From Bacteroidota bacterium (lineage in GTDB: Bacteria; Bacteroidota; Bacteroidia; Bacteroidales; FEN-979): DNA of 61,560 nt. Position 1 is the first letter of the stretch; the number at the start of each line of letters is the position of its first letter. This document shows, one piece after another, positions 9,675-17,368 of the stretch. A program made the position numbers and the translations under genes. The notes beneath the pieces are model-generated. The model ran no database searches. It worked only from the letters and a program-made list of their open reading frames with translations, and had not been told where the DNA came from. The stretch is from NCBI GenBank assembly GCA_026391835.1, contig JAPLDF010000068.1, positions 252,101-313,660 on the forward strand, read 5' to 3'.

Positions 9675-10655
9675 TTATAATGCTAAAATGCGTGACATTT
9701 CCAGCAACTCCTTGTTAATGTCTTTGGTGTGTTTGATGGCCTTGTCGAAAGGGGTGAATACAACCTCCTTGTTCACGATGCCGGCCATCTCGCCGCGGTG
9801 TCCCTCCAGGAGGCCTCTCACTGCAACGAATCCCAGCGTGCTTGCCAGCACCCGGTCGTATGCGCTCGGGGAACCGCCACGCTGGATATGCCCTAGGATG
9901 GTGACGCGGGCATCCATTTCAGGAAGTTTTTCCTTTACCTTCCGGGCAACTTCATACGCGCCGCCCATGTCGTCACCTTCGGCAACAATAACGATGCCCG
10001 AAGTTTTACTTCGGCGCCAGTCGTGTTTCAGCAGGCGGGCCATGTTGTCGATATAGGTAGTGGTTTCGGGCACCAGGATGAATTCCGCCCCGCAGGCAAC
10101 ACCGCTGCGCAGTGCGATAAAACCTGCGTCACGCCCCATCACCTCGATAAAAAAGAGCCTTTCATGCGAATTTGCCGTATCACGTATCTTGTCGGCAGCC
10201 TCCACCACTGTGTTTACGGCTGTGTCATACCCGATGGTCGCATCGGTTCCGTAAAGGTCGTTGTCGATGGTGCCGGGCAGGCCGATGACGGGGAAATCAA
10301 ACTCCTTGTCGAAAATGGAAGCCCCGGTAAAGGTGCCGTTCCCGCCGATGGCCACCAGCGCATCGATGTTGTGCTCCCTGAGGTTGTTATACGCCTGCAA
10401 CCGCCCGTTGTACTCCATAAACCGCTTGCTTCGCGCGGTTTTCAGGATGGTGCCACCCCGCTGGATGATGTTCGACACGGAGTTGCTGTACATCTGCTCG
10501 ATCTGGTTGTCGATCATGCCTTCATAGCCGCGGTAGATGCCAAATACATCCTTCCCGCTGTAAATTGCTGTGCGCACCACCGCCCTGATGGCGGCATTCA
10601 TTCCCGGCGAATCGCCTCCGGAGGTCATGATACCGATTCTGGTTATTTGTGACAT
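9675..10655 (-). CDS. pfkA: 6-phosphofructokinase (PfkA family)
   Basis: The enzyme phosphorylates fructose 6-phosphate in glycolysis. Its 326 residues are the size of bacterial ATP-PFK. Motifs are GGDSPGMNAAIR at the N-terminus, GLPGTIDND with the catalytic Asp, MGRDAGF, and LGHIQRGGSPSAYDR. One position is unusual. The nucleotide-binding motif normally read as GGDGS/T is IGGNGTFTGA here (codon AAC at about 10339-10341), so the Mg-coordinating Asp (Asp103 in E. coli) is Asn. The glycine after it, which favours ATP over pyrophosphate, is kept. The gene sits between an octamer-repeat gap and priA, on the same strand. Confidence 0.94.
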   Translation of the reverse strand: MSQITRIGIMTSGGDSPGMNAAIRAVVRTAIYSGKDVFGIYRGYEGMIDNQIEQMYSNSVSNIIQRGGTILKTARSKRFMEYNGRLQAYNNLREHNIDALVAIGGNGTFTGASIFDKEFDFPVIGLPGTIDNDLYGTDATIGYDTAVNTVVEAADKIRDTANSHERLFFIEVMGRDAGFIALRSGVACGAEFILVPETTTYIDNMARLLKHDWRRSKTSGIVIVAEGDDMGGAYEVARKVKEKLPEMDARVTILGHIQRGGSPSAYDRVLASTLGFVAVRGLLEGHRGEMAGIVNKEVVFTPFDKAIKHTKDINKELLEMSRILAL

Positions 10656-10677
10656 GGGTTCTATTTTAACAATTTTG

Positions 10678-10765
10678 GGTTAACGGGTAAACGGGTAAAC
10701 GGGTAAACGAGTAAACAGGTGAACGGGTTAACCAGTTTACCTGTTCACCTGTTTACCAGTTTACC
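10678..10765. repeat. Octamer array forming a long inverted repeat
   Basis: Copies of GGGTAAAC and GGTGAAC run on one strand and then on the other. The left arm 10701-10724 and the right arm 10743-10765 are nearly complementary (about 21 of 23 positions), with an 18-nt centre. The element lies between the methyltransferase stop and the pfkA start. No T-run follows, so it is not a classic terminator. Its unit is like the array at 21898-22023. Confidence 0.8.
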
Positions 10766-10807
10766 ATTTAAAACGCAAAAGTACAAAATCCGAACTCGCA
10801 ATAAGCA

Positions 10808-11992
10808 TCAGGCTGGTTGAACTGCCGAGTCCTGGTACCCTTTCTTTCCGGCAAAGAGGTCAAACTTCAGGAACCGGCACTCCAGCGGCCCGTTGAACAC
10901 CGGTATCCGGCGGGAAGGGCGCAACCCGATGAATTTGATCGATTCAAGATCCGAGGAGATCAGCCAGGCGGTATAACCGGCATATTTTCTTTTGAGGGTA
11001 TCGCCGATCATTTTGTAAAACACAAGCGAATCCTCTATCTCCAGCCGTTCATCATACGGCGGGTTTGAGATGATGAAACCCTTTTCGAACGGGGGAAAGG
11101 TATCTTCAAATGTTTTCACCTCAAGGGTAATTTCATCATAAAGGCTGGTAAATCTCAGGTTTTCACGGGCCGATTCAATGGCGCGCTCTGCCCGGTCGGA
11201 ACCATGCATTTTCACAGTCATTTCAGTGATGAGTGCATTGGCATCGTTCTTGACCTTCTCCCATAACGTTGCATCAAAATCACGCCATTTCATAAATCCC
11301 CACTCCTCGCGGAAGAAACCGGCAGGCATATGCTTTGCCAGCATTGCCGCCTCGATCAGGATGGTTCCGGAGCCGCACATTGGATCGAAAAGAGGTGTAA
11401 CGGTATCCCATTCCGACAGTTTCACCAGTCCTGCAGCCAGCACTTCATTGATGGGTGCCGGGCCCGTGCTTTTGCGGTATCCGCGGCGGTGCATCGACTG
11501 TCCCGACGAGTCGAGCGCCACGGTGCATGAATCCTTGAAGAGATGCACGTTCACCTTGAGGTCGGGATTTTCCAGGTCAACGGAGGGCCTGGTTCCCAGC
11601 TTGTCGCGCAACCGGTCGACAATGGCATCCTTCGACCGCTGTGCCACGAACTGGGAATTTGTGAATACCGTGTAGGAAATCACGGCATCAATGGCCAGTG
11701 AGTGTTCGGCATCGAGGTAATCTTCCCAGGGAAATTCATAAATCTTTTCGTAAAGATCCTTTTGTTCGAGGATCTCGAAGTGAAACAGGGGTTTCAGTAT
11801 CCTCAGGGCGGTGCGGCAGGCGTAGTTGACCTTGTACATCATCTCCGCCCCGCCTGTAAACGAAACTGCACGGTTCAACTTCATGACGTCTGTCGCGCCC
11901 AGGGTTTCCAGTTCTGCCGCCAGCACATCTTCCAGTCCTGCAATTGTCTTGGCAATCAATGGAAACGTATTTTCACTTTTTAAAATGCTCAT
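10808..11992 (-). CDS. THUMP-domain RNA methyltransferase (RlmL/UPF0020 type)
   Basis: This is a 394-residue SAM-dependent methyltransferase. The N-terminal part has a THUMP RNA-binding domain (about residues 50-155). The catalytic part has the SAM motif FDPMCGSGTILIEAAML and the base-N-methyltransferase motif SNPPYDERL. In E. coli the related RlmL domain makes N2-methylguanosine in 23S rRNA, and a similar role is likely here. I chose the ATG at 11992 (MSILKSENTFPL). The longer frame to 12070 would overlap the divergent gene's promoter and adds 26 residues that look non-conserved. It is the first gene of the minus-strand run leading to pfkA and priA. Confidence 0.87.
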   Translation of the reverse strand: MSILKSENTFPLIAKTIAGLEDVLAAELETLGATDVMKLNRAVSFTGGAEMMYKVNYACRTALRILKPLFHFEILEQKDLYEKIYEFPWEDYLDAEHSLAIDAVISYTVFTNSQFVAQRSKDAIVDRLRDKLGTRPSVDLENPDLKVNVHLFKDSCTVALDSSGQSMHRRGYRKSTGPAPINEVLAAGLVKLSEWDTVTPLFDPMCGSGTILIEAAMLAKHMPAGFFREEWGFMKWRDFDATLWEKVKNDANALITEMTVKMHGSDRAERAIESARENLRFTSLYDEITLEVKTFEDTFPPFEKGFIISNPPYDERLEIEDSLVFYKMIGDTLKRKYAGYTAWLISSDLESIKFIGLRPSRRIPVFNGPLECRFLKFDLFAGKKGYQDSAVQPA

Positions 11993-12036
11993 GTTGTAAA
12001 GGTAATTTTTCGGAAAGTTACGAAATTTTAAATTCT

Positions 12037-12044
12037 TACCTTTG
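12037..12044 (+). promoter_or_regulatory. Possible -7 promoter element for the DUF5686 gene
   Basis: TACCTTTG matches TAnnTTTG exactly and lies 18 nt before the ATG at 12062, which would give a very short leader. No matching TTTG is seen about 20 nt upstream. Confidence 0.4.
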
Positions 12045-12061
12045 AAAAAAATCCGTTGCGT

Positions 12062-14575
12062 ATGCCCCACCGCCTTCTGCCAATCCTGCTGGCTTTTCTC
12101 CTGACGGCAGCAAACAGCTATTCACAGGATTCCTATCTCGTTACCGGGAGAGTGGTCGATTCGAGAACCAGGGAGTCGCTTGCCTTTGTCAACATCATCA
12201 TCAACAACAACAGCAGCAAGGGAGGAACCACCGACATCGACGGCAAATTCAGCCTGAAGTCGGCACAGCCCGTGCAAACCCTGCGCCTCAGCTATGTGGG
12301 ATATGAACCGCTGACCGTGGAACCCGGCAATCACACCAAGGGCCTCATCATCCAGCTTACGCAGAAGGAGATCGACCTGCGCGAAGTTGAAATCCTGCCG
12401 GGAATCAACCCTGCGCATCGCCTCATCCGCAATGTCATTGACAACCGGGACATCAATGATCCCGAAAAGGTCAAAACGTTTTCCTACACAGCCTATGACA
12501 AAACCGTTTTCACCGCCGATGCGGACACCTCGGTGAAAAACGATTTTTCAGGGCTGGTCGATACTTCTATGATGCCGAATCACAGGGGCGTGGCCGTTGA
12601 ATTCCAGGTGAAATCCGATACCGGCAAAGTCACTGCAGCCTCGATGGATTCTGCGAACAGTACCATCGAAAAGCTGATAAGCACCCAGTACCTGTTCCTG
12701 ATGGAAAATGTGACCAAACGAAAGTTCATGTCACCCGACAAAAACTTCAACAAGGTGGTTGCCACCAAGATGTCGGGCTTTAAAGACCCGATCCTTGTCT
12801 TCCTCTCCACCCAGATCCAGTCATTTTCATTTTACAAGCCCGTCATCGCGATCATGATGAAAGAGTATGTCAACCCGATCGGGAGCGGCAGTTTCAGCAA
12901 ATATTTCTTCAAAATCGAAGATACCACCTATGTGGGAAAAGACACCGTATTCATCGTTTCATTCAGGCCAAGGAAAGGCACCAATTTTGACGGGATGAAA
13001 GGCGTTATTTCCATCAGCAGCCACAACTGGGGCATCCAGAACGTTACTGCCGAACCCTACCCGAACACCGGCGGGTTTATGATCAGGATCCACCAGTTGT
13101 ATGAGCTGATCAACGGGGTGCAGTGGTTCCCGGTGCAGCTCAATACCGATGTGGCATTCAACAACATGCGTATCGGAAAATACAAGGCGATCGGGAGCGG
13201 GCGAAGCTATATCCGCGACATCGTGCTCAATCCCGAACTGGTTCGCCGTGAATTCAACCATCTTGATGTGGAAGTTGACAAGGATGCCACCACACGCAGC
13301 GAGACATTCTGGAACCAGTACCGCGTTGACAGCCTCAGCCGGAAAGACCGGCAGACCTACCGGGTGCTCGACAGCATCGGGAAGGCTGAAAATTTCGACA
13401 AGATGGCCAAAACCTTTCAAACCCTCATGACGGGGCGTATTCCATGGGGACCGATCGACATGGACATCAACCGCTTTTTCAACTACAACACCTACGAAGG
13501 ACTGGTAATTGGCGCAGGAATCCACACCAACGACCATCTTTCCGACTGGTTCAAAATCGGGGGATTTTATCAATATGCCTTTGGGGTATCCACTTCAAAA
13601 TACGGAGGAGATATGAGTTTCCTGGTAAGCAGGCGCCATGATGTCAAATTTCTCGCCTCCGGTTTTTACGACCTGGTTGAATCGGGTGGAGTAAGTTACC
13701 CGACGGATTATGAATCGATCCTGTCGGGGAACTTCAGGCAACTGATGCTGAAGAAACTGGACCGGACCCAGAGTTTCAACTTTTCAATGGGGTTCAGGGC
13801 GATGAAATATGTGTTGTTCAATGTGGGCATCTCCAACAACTTCAAGAAGACAACGACTTATGACCTGGCTACAATTGAAGGGAATGCCGTACAGGATCAG
13901 TTCAGGTTCACCACCATCACGGCCGGGTTTAAATGGGCCTACGGCGAGAAGTTCATCCAGACAGTGAAAAACAAGATCTCGCTGGGTACGAAATACCCGA
14001 TCGTCTGGTTCGAATACACCCGCGGGATTAAAAATTTCCTGGGGGGGGAATTTGATTACGACCGCATCGATTTAAAGATTCGCAAAACATTCAATATCAA
14101 ATACCTCGGGAAACTAACCATCCAGTTCAACGGCGGGTATGTCGACCAGCCGATCCCGGTATGCAACCTCTATTATGCACCCTCGAGTTACCGGGTATTT
14201 ACCTTGTTCGCGCCCAACAGTTTCGGCACGATGCGCAGCAACGAATTTCTTTCCAGCAAATATGCTGCGGTCTATTTTTACCACGACTTCGGCTACCTCC
14301 TTTTCAAGGGAAAAAAGTGGTTTCATCCTGAATTTGCCCTTTCGCAAAACATCGGGTTCGGATGGCTTGACCACCCTGAAAGATATAAATACAACACCAT
14401 AAATCCCAGGGAGATGAACCTCGGATTTTACGAATCCGGCCTCCTGATCAACAACCTCATCAACCTGAAAATTTATACCATCGGCATTGGCGGGTTCTAC
14501 CGCTGGGGACCCTACTCACTGGATAATTCCTGGGATAATGCAGCGCTGAAGGTATCGATGATTTTTCCGTTTTAG
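12062..14575 (+). CDS. DUF5686-type outer-membrane protein with carboxypeptidase-like regulatory domain
   Basis: This is an 837-residue exported protein. A signal peptide (LLPILLAFLLTAANSYSQ) is followed by a carboxypeptidase-regulatory-like beta-sandwich at residues about 25-105 (VTGRVVDSRTRESLAFVNI ... TDIDGKFSL ... LRLSYVGYEPL). That domain is also found at the N-terminus of SusC/TonB-type proteins. The remaining 700 residues contain no TonB plug motif but look beta-barrel-like, and the protein ends in phenylalanine (VSMIFPF) like many outer-membrane proteins. This layout fits the DUF5686 family of Bacteroidota, whose function is not established. ATG 12062 was preferred over an upstream TTG at 12056. 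It stands alone between a divergent promoter region and a repeat-filled gap. Confidence 0.82.
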   Translation: MPHRLLPILLAFLLTAANSYSQDSYLVTGRVVDSRTRESLAFVNIIINNNSSKGGTTDIDGKFSLKSAQPVQTLRLSYVGYEPLTVEPGNHTKGLIIQLTQKEIDLREVEILPGINPAHRLIRNVIDNRDINDPEKVKTFSYTAYDKTVFTADADTSVKNDFSGLVDTSMMPNHRGVAVEFQVKSDTGKVTAASMDSANSTIEKLISTQYLFLMENVTKRKFMSPDKNFNKVVATKMSGFKDPILVFLSTQIQSFSFYKPVIAIMMKEYVNPIGSGSFSKYFFKIEDTTYVGKDTVFIVSFRPRKGTNFDGMKGVISISSHNWGIQNVTAEPYPNTGGFMIRIHQLYELINGVQWFPVQLNTDVAFNNMRIGKYKAIGSGRSYIRDIVLNPELVRREFNHLDVEVDKDATTRSETFWNQYRVDSLSRKDRQTYRVLDSIGKAENFDKMAKTFQTLMTGRIPWGPIDMDINRFFNYNTYEGLVIGAGIHTNDHLSDWFKIGGFYQYAFGVSTSKYGGDMSFLVSRRHDVKFLASGFYDLVESGGVSYPTDYESILSGNFRQLMLKKLDRTQSFNFSMGFRAMKYVLFNVGISNNFKKTTTYDLATIEGNAVQDQFRFTTITAGFKWAYGEKFIQTVKNKISLGTKYPIVWFEYTRGIKNFLGGEFDYDRIDLKIRKTFNIKYLGKLTIQFNGGYVDQPIPVCNLYYAPSSYRVFTLFAPNSFGTMRSNEFLSSKYAAVYFYHDFGYLLFKGKKWFHPEFALSQNIGFGWLDHPERYKYNTINPREMNLGFYESGLLINNLINLKIYTIGIGGFYRWGPYSLDNSWDNAALKVSMIFPF

Positions 14576-14612
14576 ATGAAGAAGCATGAATGAAGATGTG
14601 GTCGATAATAAT

Positions 14613-14735
14613 GGGGCTAAAGCCCCGTATTCCACATGGCTTCCCCGAACCCCGGCCTGAAGGCCGGGGCAATTCATCCGGGCTGCCTGAAGGCCGGGGC
14701 AATTCATCCGAACTGCCCGAAGGCCGGGGCAAATT
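14613..14735. repeat. Palindromic GC-rich repeat cluster (REP-like, 30-nt period)
   Basis: The cluster opens with the perfect palindrome GGGGCTAAAGCCCC (14613-14626). A 9-bp stem CCCCGGCCT/AGGCCGGGG follows at 14650-14669. The unit containing GAAGGCCGGGGCAATTCATC then recurs three times with an exact 30-nt period (ctga/ccga at 14657, 14687 and 14717). It lies just after the DUF5686 stop and could fold into stable hairpins. Confidence 0.85.
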
Positions 14736-14860
14736 ATCTACAAACCAAATCAAGTTCCGCCTTAATTCAACTTATGACCGATACGTCTCCTGCAATTCAA
14801 ACAAATACAATCTTAATCACCGCCACTGTAAAGCTAAATTCATAAATCGTAAATCGCAAT

Positions 14861-14937
14861 TTGTCACTTGTCATTTGTCACTTGTCACTTGTCACTTGTC
14901 ATTTGTCACTTGTCCTTTGTCACTTGTCACCTGTCAT
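14861..14937. repeat. Heptamer tandem array (TTGTCAC), 11 units
   Basis: Eleven adjacent 7-nt units occur, most reading TTGTCAC and the rest TTGTCAT, TTGTCCT or CTGTCAT. The reverse complement of the same unit forms an array at 49167-49208, 34 kb away. Confidence 0.92.
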
Positions 14938-15010
14938 TTCCCCCTTGTCTCCCCCTAATTTAGACTGTCTCAAAATTACAATTCAGTATTCTAAGATTTG
15001 ATTATTTATT

Positions 15011-15018
15011 TACATTTG
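15011..15018 (+). promoter_or_regulatory. -7 promoter element for the respiratory cluster
   Basis: TACATTTG is an exact TAnnTTTG match, 29 nt before the ATG at 15048. A start around 15024 would give a short leader. The only alternative start codon of the downstream gene (GTG 15018) overlaps this element, which supports the ATG. The -33 region has no clear TTTG at the usual distance. Confidence 0.5.
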
Positions 15019-15047
15019 TGCATATAAAATTCCGACAACAATTTATT

Positions 15048-16019
15048 ATGGAAGATAGCAATAATGCGCATTCCCCGAATGAACCCGAGAACGGTAAAGG
15101 CTCCTCCCGCAGGAATTTCCTGAAGAACATCGGGCTGGCCGGCGTAGGCGTTGCCACCGGTGCAGCCGCACTATATTCGGGTCACATTTTCGAGGCCAAG
15201 AAGGAGGTCTCGGGCGACCAGAAAGTCCTGCTCACCCAGGACGGCAAACTGGTCCAGGTTGACTCACTGGAAATCAAGGCACTTGAAAAAACCGGGGAAG
15301 ATCTCCGCGAATCACAGAGCCGTGAAGGGATCCCCGGACGCCGTTGGGTGATGGTTACCGATTTATCGAAATGCCGCAACGCCCGCAAATGCATCAATGC
15401 CTGCCAGGACGCACATCAGCTGCGCCCTGAGCAATACCACATGAACACGCTTCAGATGCAGGATACGCCGGGAACGGCGCCGTACAACATGCCAAAAAAC
15501 TGCCAGCACTGCGACAACCCGCCTTGCGTGGCTGTCTGCCCGGTGGACGCCACCTACAAACGTCCGGATGGCATTGTGCTCATCGAAAATGACCGGTGCA
15601 TCGGCTGCCGCTTTTGCATGGCCGCCTGCCCCTATTCCGCCCGTATTTTCAACTGGATCGAACCCAAAGATGCCGCAATTCATGAAGGGCAGGAGTACAA
15701 CGCGGAACTGAACGTACCACAAAAAATGGGAACCATCTCCAAATGCCTGTTCAGCGCCGACCGCCTGCGCGAAGGGAAATTGCCATACTGCGTTGAAGCT
15801 TGTCCCAACGGGGTTTACTATTTTGGTGATGAAAACGAGGATGCGGTCACGAATGGCACGACAAAGGAAACCGTAAGGCTGAGCAAACTGCTTCGCGACA
15901 ACGGGGGCTACCAGCTGATGCCCGAACTTGGAACCAAACCACGGGTATATTACCTTCCGCCCAAGAACCGCCTTTTCCCCTTTGAAGAAGCCAAAGATGA
16001 AACACCCGAAAAAGTATGA
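15048..16019 (+). CDS. Tat-exported ferredoxin-like Fe-S subunit (HybA/NrfC/ActB-like)
   Basis: This 323-residue protein has a twin-arginine signal (SRRNFLK, Arg21-Arg22, then a hydrophobic stretch), so it should be exported folded. It has the four-site layout of HybA/NrfC/ActB-type electron-transfer subunits. Two sites look complete: CQHCDNPPCVAVCP and CIGCRFCMAACP. The first site has C109, C115 and C119, but Ala112 replaces the second cysteine of CxxCxxCxxxC. The last site has C233, C248 and C252, with Ser236 in place of the usual CxxC partner. These two sites may hold three-Cys clusters such as 3Fe-4S, or be altered. No molybdopterin domain is present. It overlaps the NrfD-like gene by ATGA, indicating translational coupling and one complex. 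Confidence 0.85.
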   Translation: MEDSNNAHSPNEPENGKGSSRRNFLKNIGLAGVGVATGAAALYSGHIFEAKKEVSGDQKVLLTQDGKLVQVDSLEIKALEKTGEDLRESQSREGIPGRRWVMVTDLSKCRNARKCINACQDAHQLRPEQYHMNTLQMQDTPGTAPYNMPKNCQHCDNPPCVAVCPVDATYKRPDGIVLIENDRCIGCRFCMAACPYSARIFNWIEPKDAAIHEGQEYNAELNVPQKMGTISKCLFSADRLREGKLPYCVEACPNGVYYFGDENEDAVTNGTTKETVRLSKLLRDNGGYQLMPELGTKPRVYYLPPKNRLFPFEEAKDETPEKV

Positions 16020-17347
16020 TGACCATGGATGACAACAAAATGACTTTCGAAAAAATCACCGGCGATCTTACCCATCATATCAGGATCAACAAGGGATTCC
16101 TGGCCTGGATGGGCTTTCTCACCGTTTCGCTGCTGGTTTGCCTGTATGCCTATTCCCTCCAGCTTCGCAACGGGTTGGGTGTTGCCGGCATCCGCGATTA
16201 TGTTACCTGGGGGATGTACCTGGCCAACTTTGTCTTCTTTGTTGCCGCCAGCCTCATCGGAATGCTCATCAGCGCCGTGCTCGGGCTAATCGGGATGAAA
16301 TGGCTCACGCCCATTACCCGTATCGCCGAAACCATCGCGGTGGCCTTCGCTGCAGTTGCAGGCCTGGTGATCGTATCCGACATGGGACGTCCTGAACGCC
16401 TTGCCTATGTCTTTATTTACGGGCGGCCCCAGTCACCCATCCTCTGGGATGTTACCGTGATCACCACCTATTTTGTCCTCAGCCTGCTGCTGCTCTTCCT
16501 GCCAATGATTGCCGACATGGCCATCATTCACCGGAAAGTGGCCACCCTGCCATCCTGGCTTAAGCCGGTTTACAAGGCATTGTCTCTCAACTTCACCGAT
16601 CACCCCGCACAGAACAAAATCATCAACCGGGCCATCCGCATCCTGCTCATTCTCCTGATCCCGGCTGCCTTATCCATTCATACCGTCACCTCCTGGCTAT
16701 TTGCCGTTACTTCACGGGCAGGCTGGGACAGCACGATTTTTGGTCCTTATTTCGTTTCCGGGGCTTTCGTGGCCGGTTCTGCCGCCGTCATCATCGCAAT
16801 GTTCTTCTTCCGCAGGAATTACAAGCTGGAGGATTATCTTACCGATATGCATTTCAATAACATGGGTAAAGTCCTTGCAACCGTTTCCCTGGTATACCTG
16901 TACTTCAATATCAACGAGTTCCTGGTTCCCGGGTACAAACTGAAACGTGCCGATGCGGTACACCTCCAGGAGCTTTTCGCCGGGAAAGATGCCCTGATGT
17001 TCTGGATCGTACAGATCGGCGGACTTATTCTGCCCATTCTCTTCCTGCTTTTCCGCCGGTTCCGGAAACCATTGCCAATCCTGCTTATTTCAATAGCCGT
17101 GCTGATTGCTGCATGGTTCAAAAGGTATCTCATCGTGATCCCTACCCAGGAACATCCATTCCTCCCAATCCAGCATGTGCCGCATAACTTTGTACATTAT
17201 TCACCCACACTGATCGAGACCTTGATTACCATTGCCCCGTTCATCCTTGTTCTCATCATCATCACGCTGATATCAAAGTTTTTTCCCGTTATCCCGCTGC
17301 ATGAAACTGCCAGGGAAAAAGGCATTGAACATATCAAATTTGATTAA
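16016..17347 (+). CDS. NrfD/ActC-like polytopic quinol-oxidising membrane subunit
   Basis: This 443-residue protein has about ten hydrophobic segments, as in the NrfD/HybB/PsrC/ActC family, whose members take electrons from (or give them to) the quinone pool. Family-like segments are DYVTWGMYLANFVFF, SDMGRPERLAYVF, SPILWDVTVI, and SIHTVTSWLFA ... GWDSTIFGPYFVSGAF. The last resembles ActC of alternative complex III. The start overlaps the stop of the Fe-S gene (ATGA), and cytochrome c follows 21 nt downstream. The three likely form one membrane complex moving electrons from menaquinol to a cytochrome c. Whether it pumps protons cannot be told from sequence. Confidence 0.85.
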   Translation: MMTMDDNKMTFEKITGDLTHHIRINKGFLAWMGFLTVSLLVCLYAYSLQLRNGLGVAGIRDYVTWGMYLANFVFFVAASLIGMLISAVLGLIGMKWLTPITRIAETIAVAFAAVAGLVIVSDMGRPERLAYVFIYGRPQSPILWDVTVITTYFVLSLLLLFLPMIADMAIIHRKVATLPSWLKPVYKALSLNFTDHPAQNKIINRAIRILLILLIPAALSIHTVTSWLFAVTSRAGWDSTIFGPYFVSGAFVAGSAAVIIAMFFFRRNYKLEDYLTDMHFNNMGKVLATVSLVYLYFNINEFLVPGYKLKRADAVHLQELFAGKDALMFWIVQIGGLILPILFLLFRRFRKPLPILLISIAVLIAAWFKRYLIVIPTQEHPFLPIQHVPHNFVHYSPTLIETLITIAPFILVLIIITLISKFFPVIPLHETAREKGIEHIKFD

Positions 17348-17368
17348 CCAAGAAATAATCAAGGAACT

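Larger units (their letters stand above)
14576..15047. other. Gene-free gap filled by three repeat types
   Basis: This 472-nt gap contains, in order, the REP-like palindromes, about 100 nt of unremarkable sequence, a short AAATCGT stretch near 14840-14855, an 11-copy TTGTCAC heptamer array, and a promoter-like element. No convincing gene is present on either strand; the short open frames here read through the repeats. Confidence 0.75.

Noticed and set aside
11993-12070. 26-residue N-terminal extension of the THUMP methyltransferase
   Set aside because: It overlaps the divergent gene and its promoter region, and the ATG at 11992 leads directly into family-like sequence.
14650-14735. Possible CRISPR array because of the exact 30-nt period
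   Set aside because: Only three units, no distinct spacers (the linker is itself repeated), and no cas genes nearby.
15018-15047. GTG start giving ten extra residues on the Tat Fe-S protein
   Set aside because: The GTG overlaps a TAnnTTTG promoter element, and the twin-arginine signal already has a normal-length leader from the ATG at 15048.
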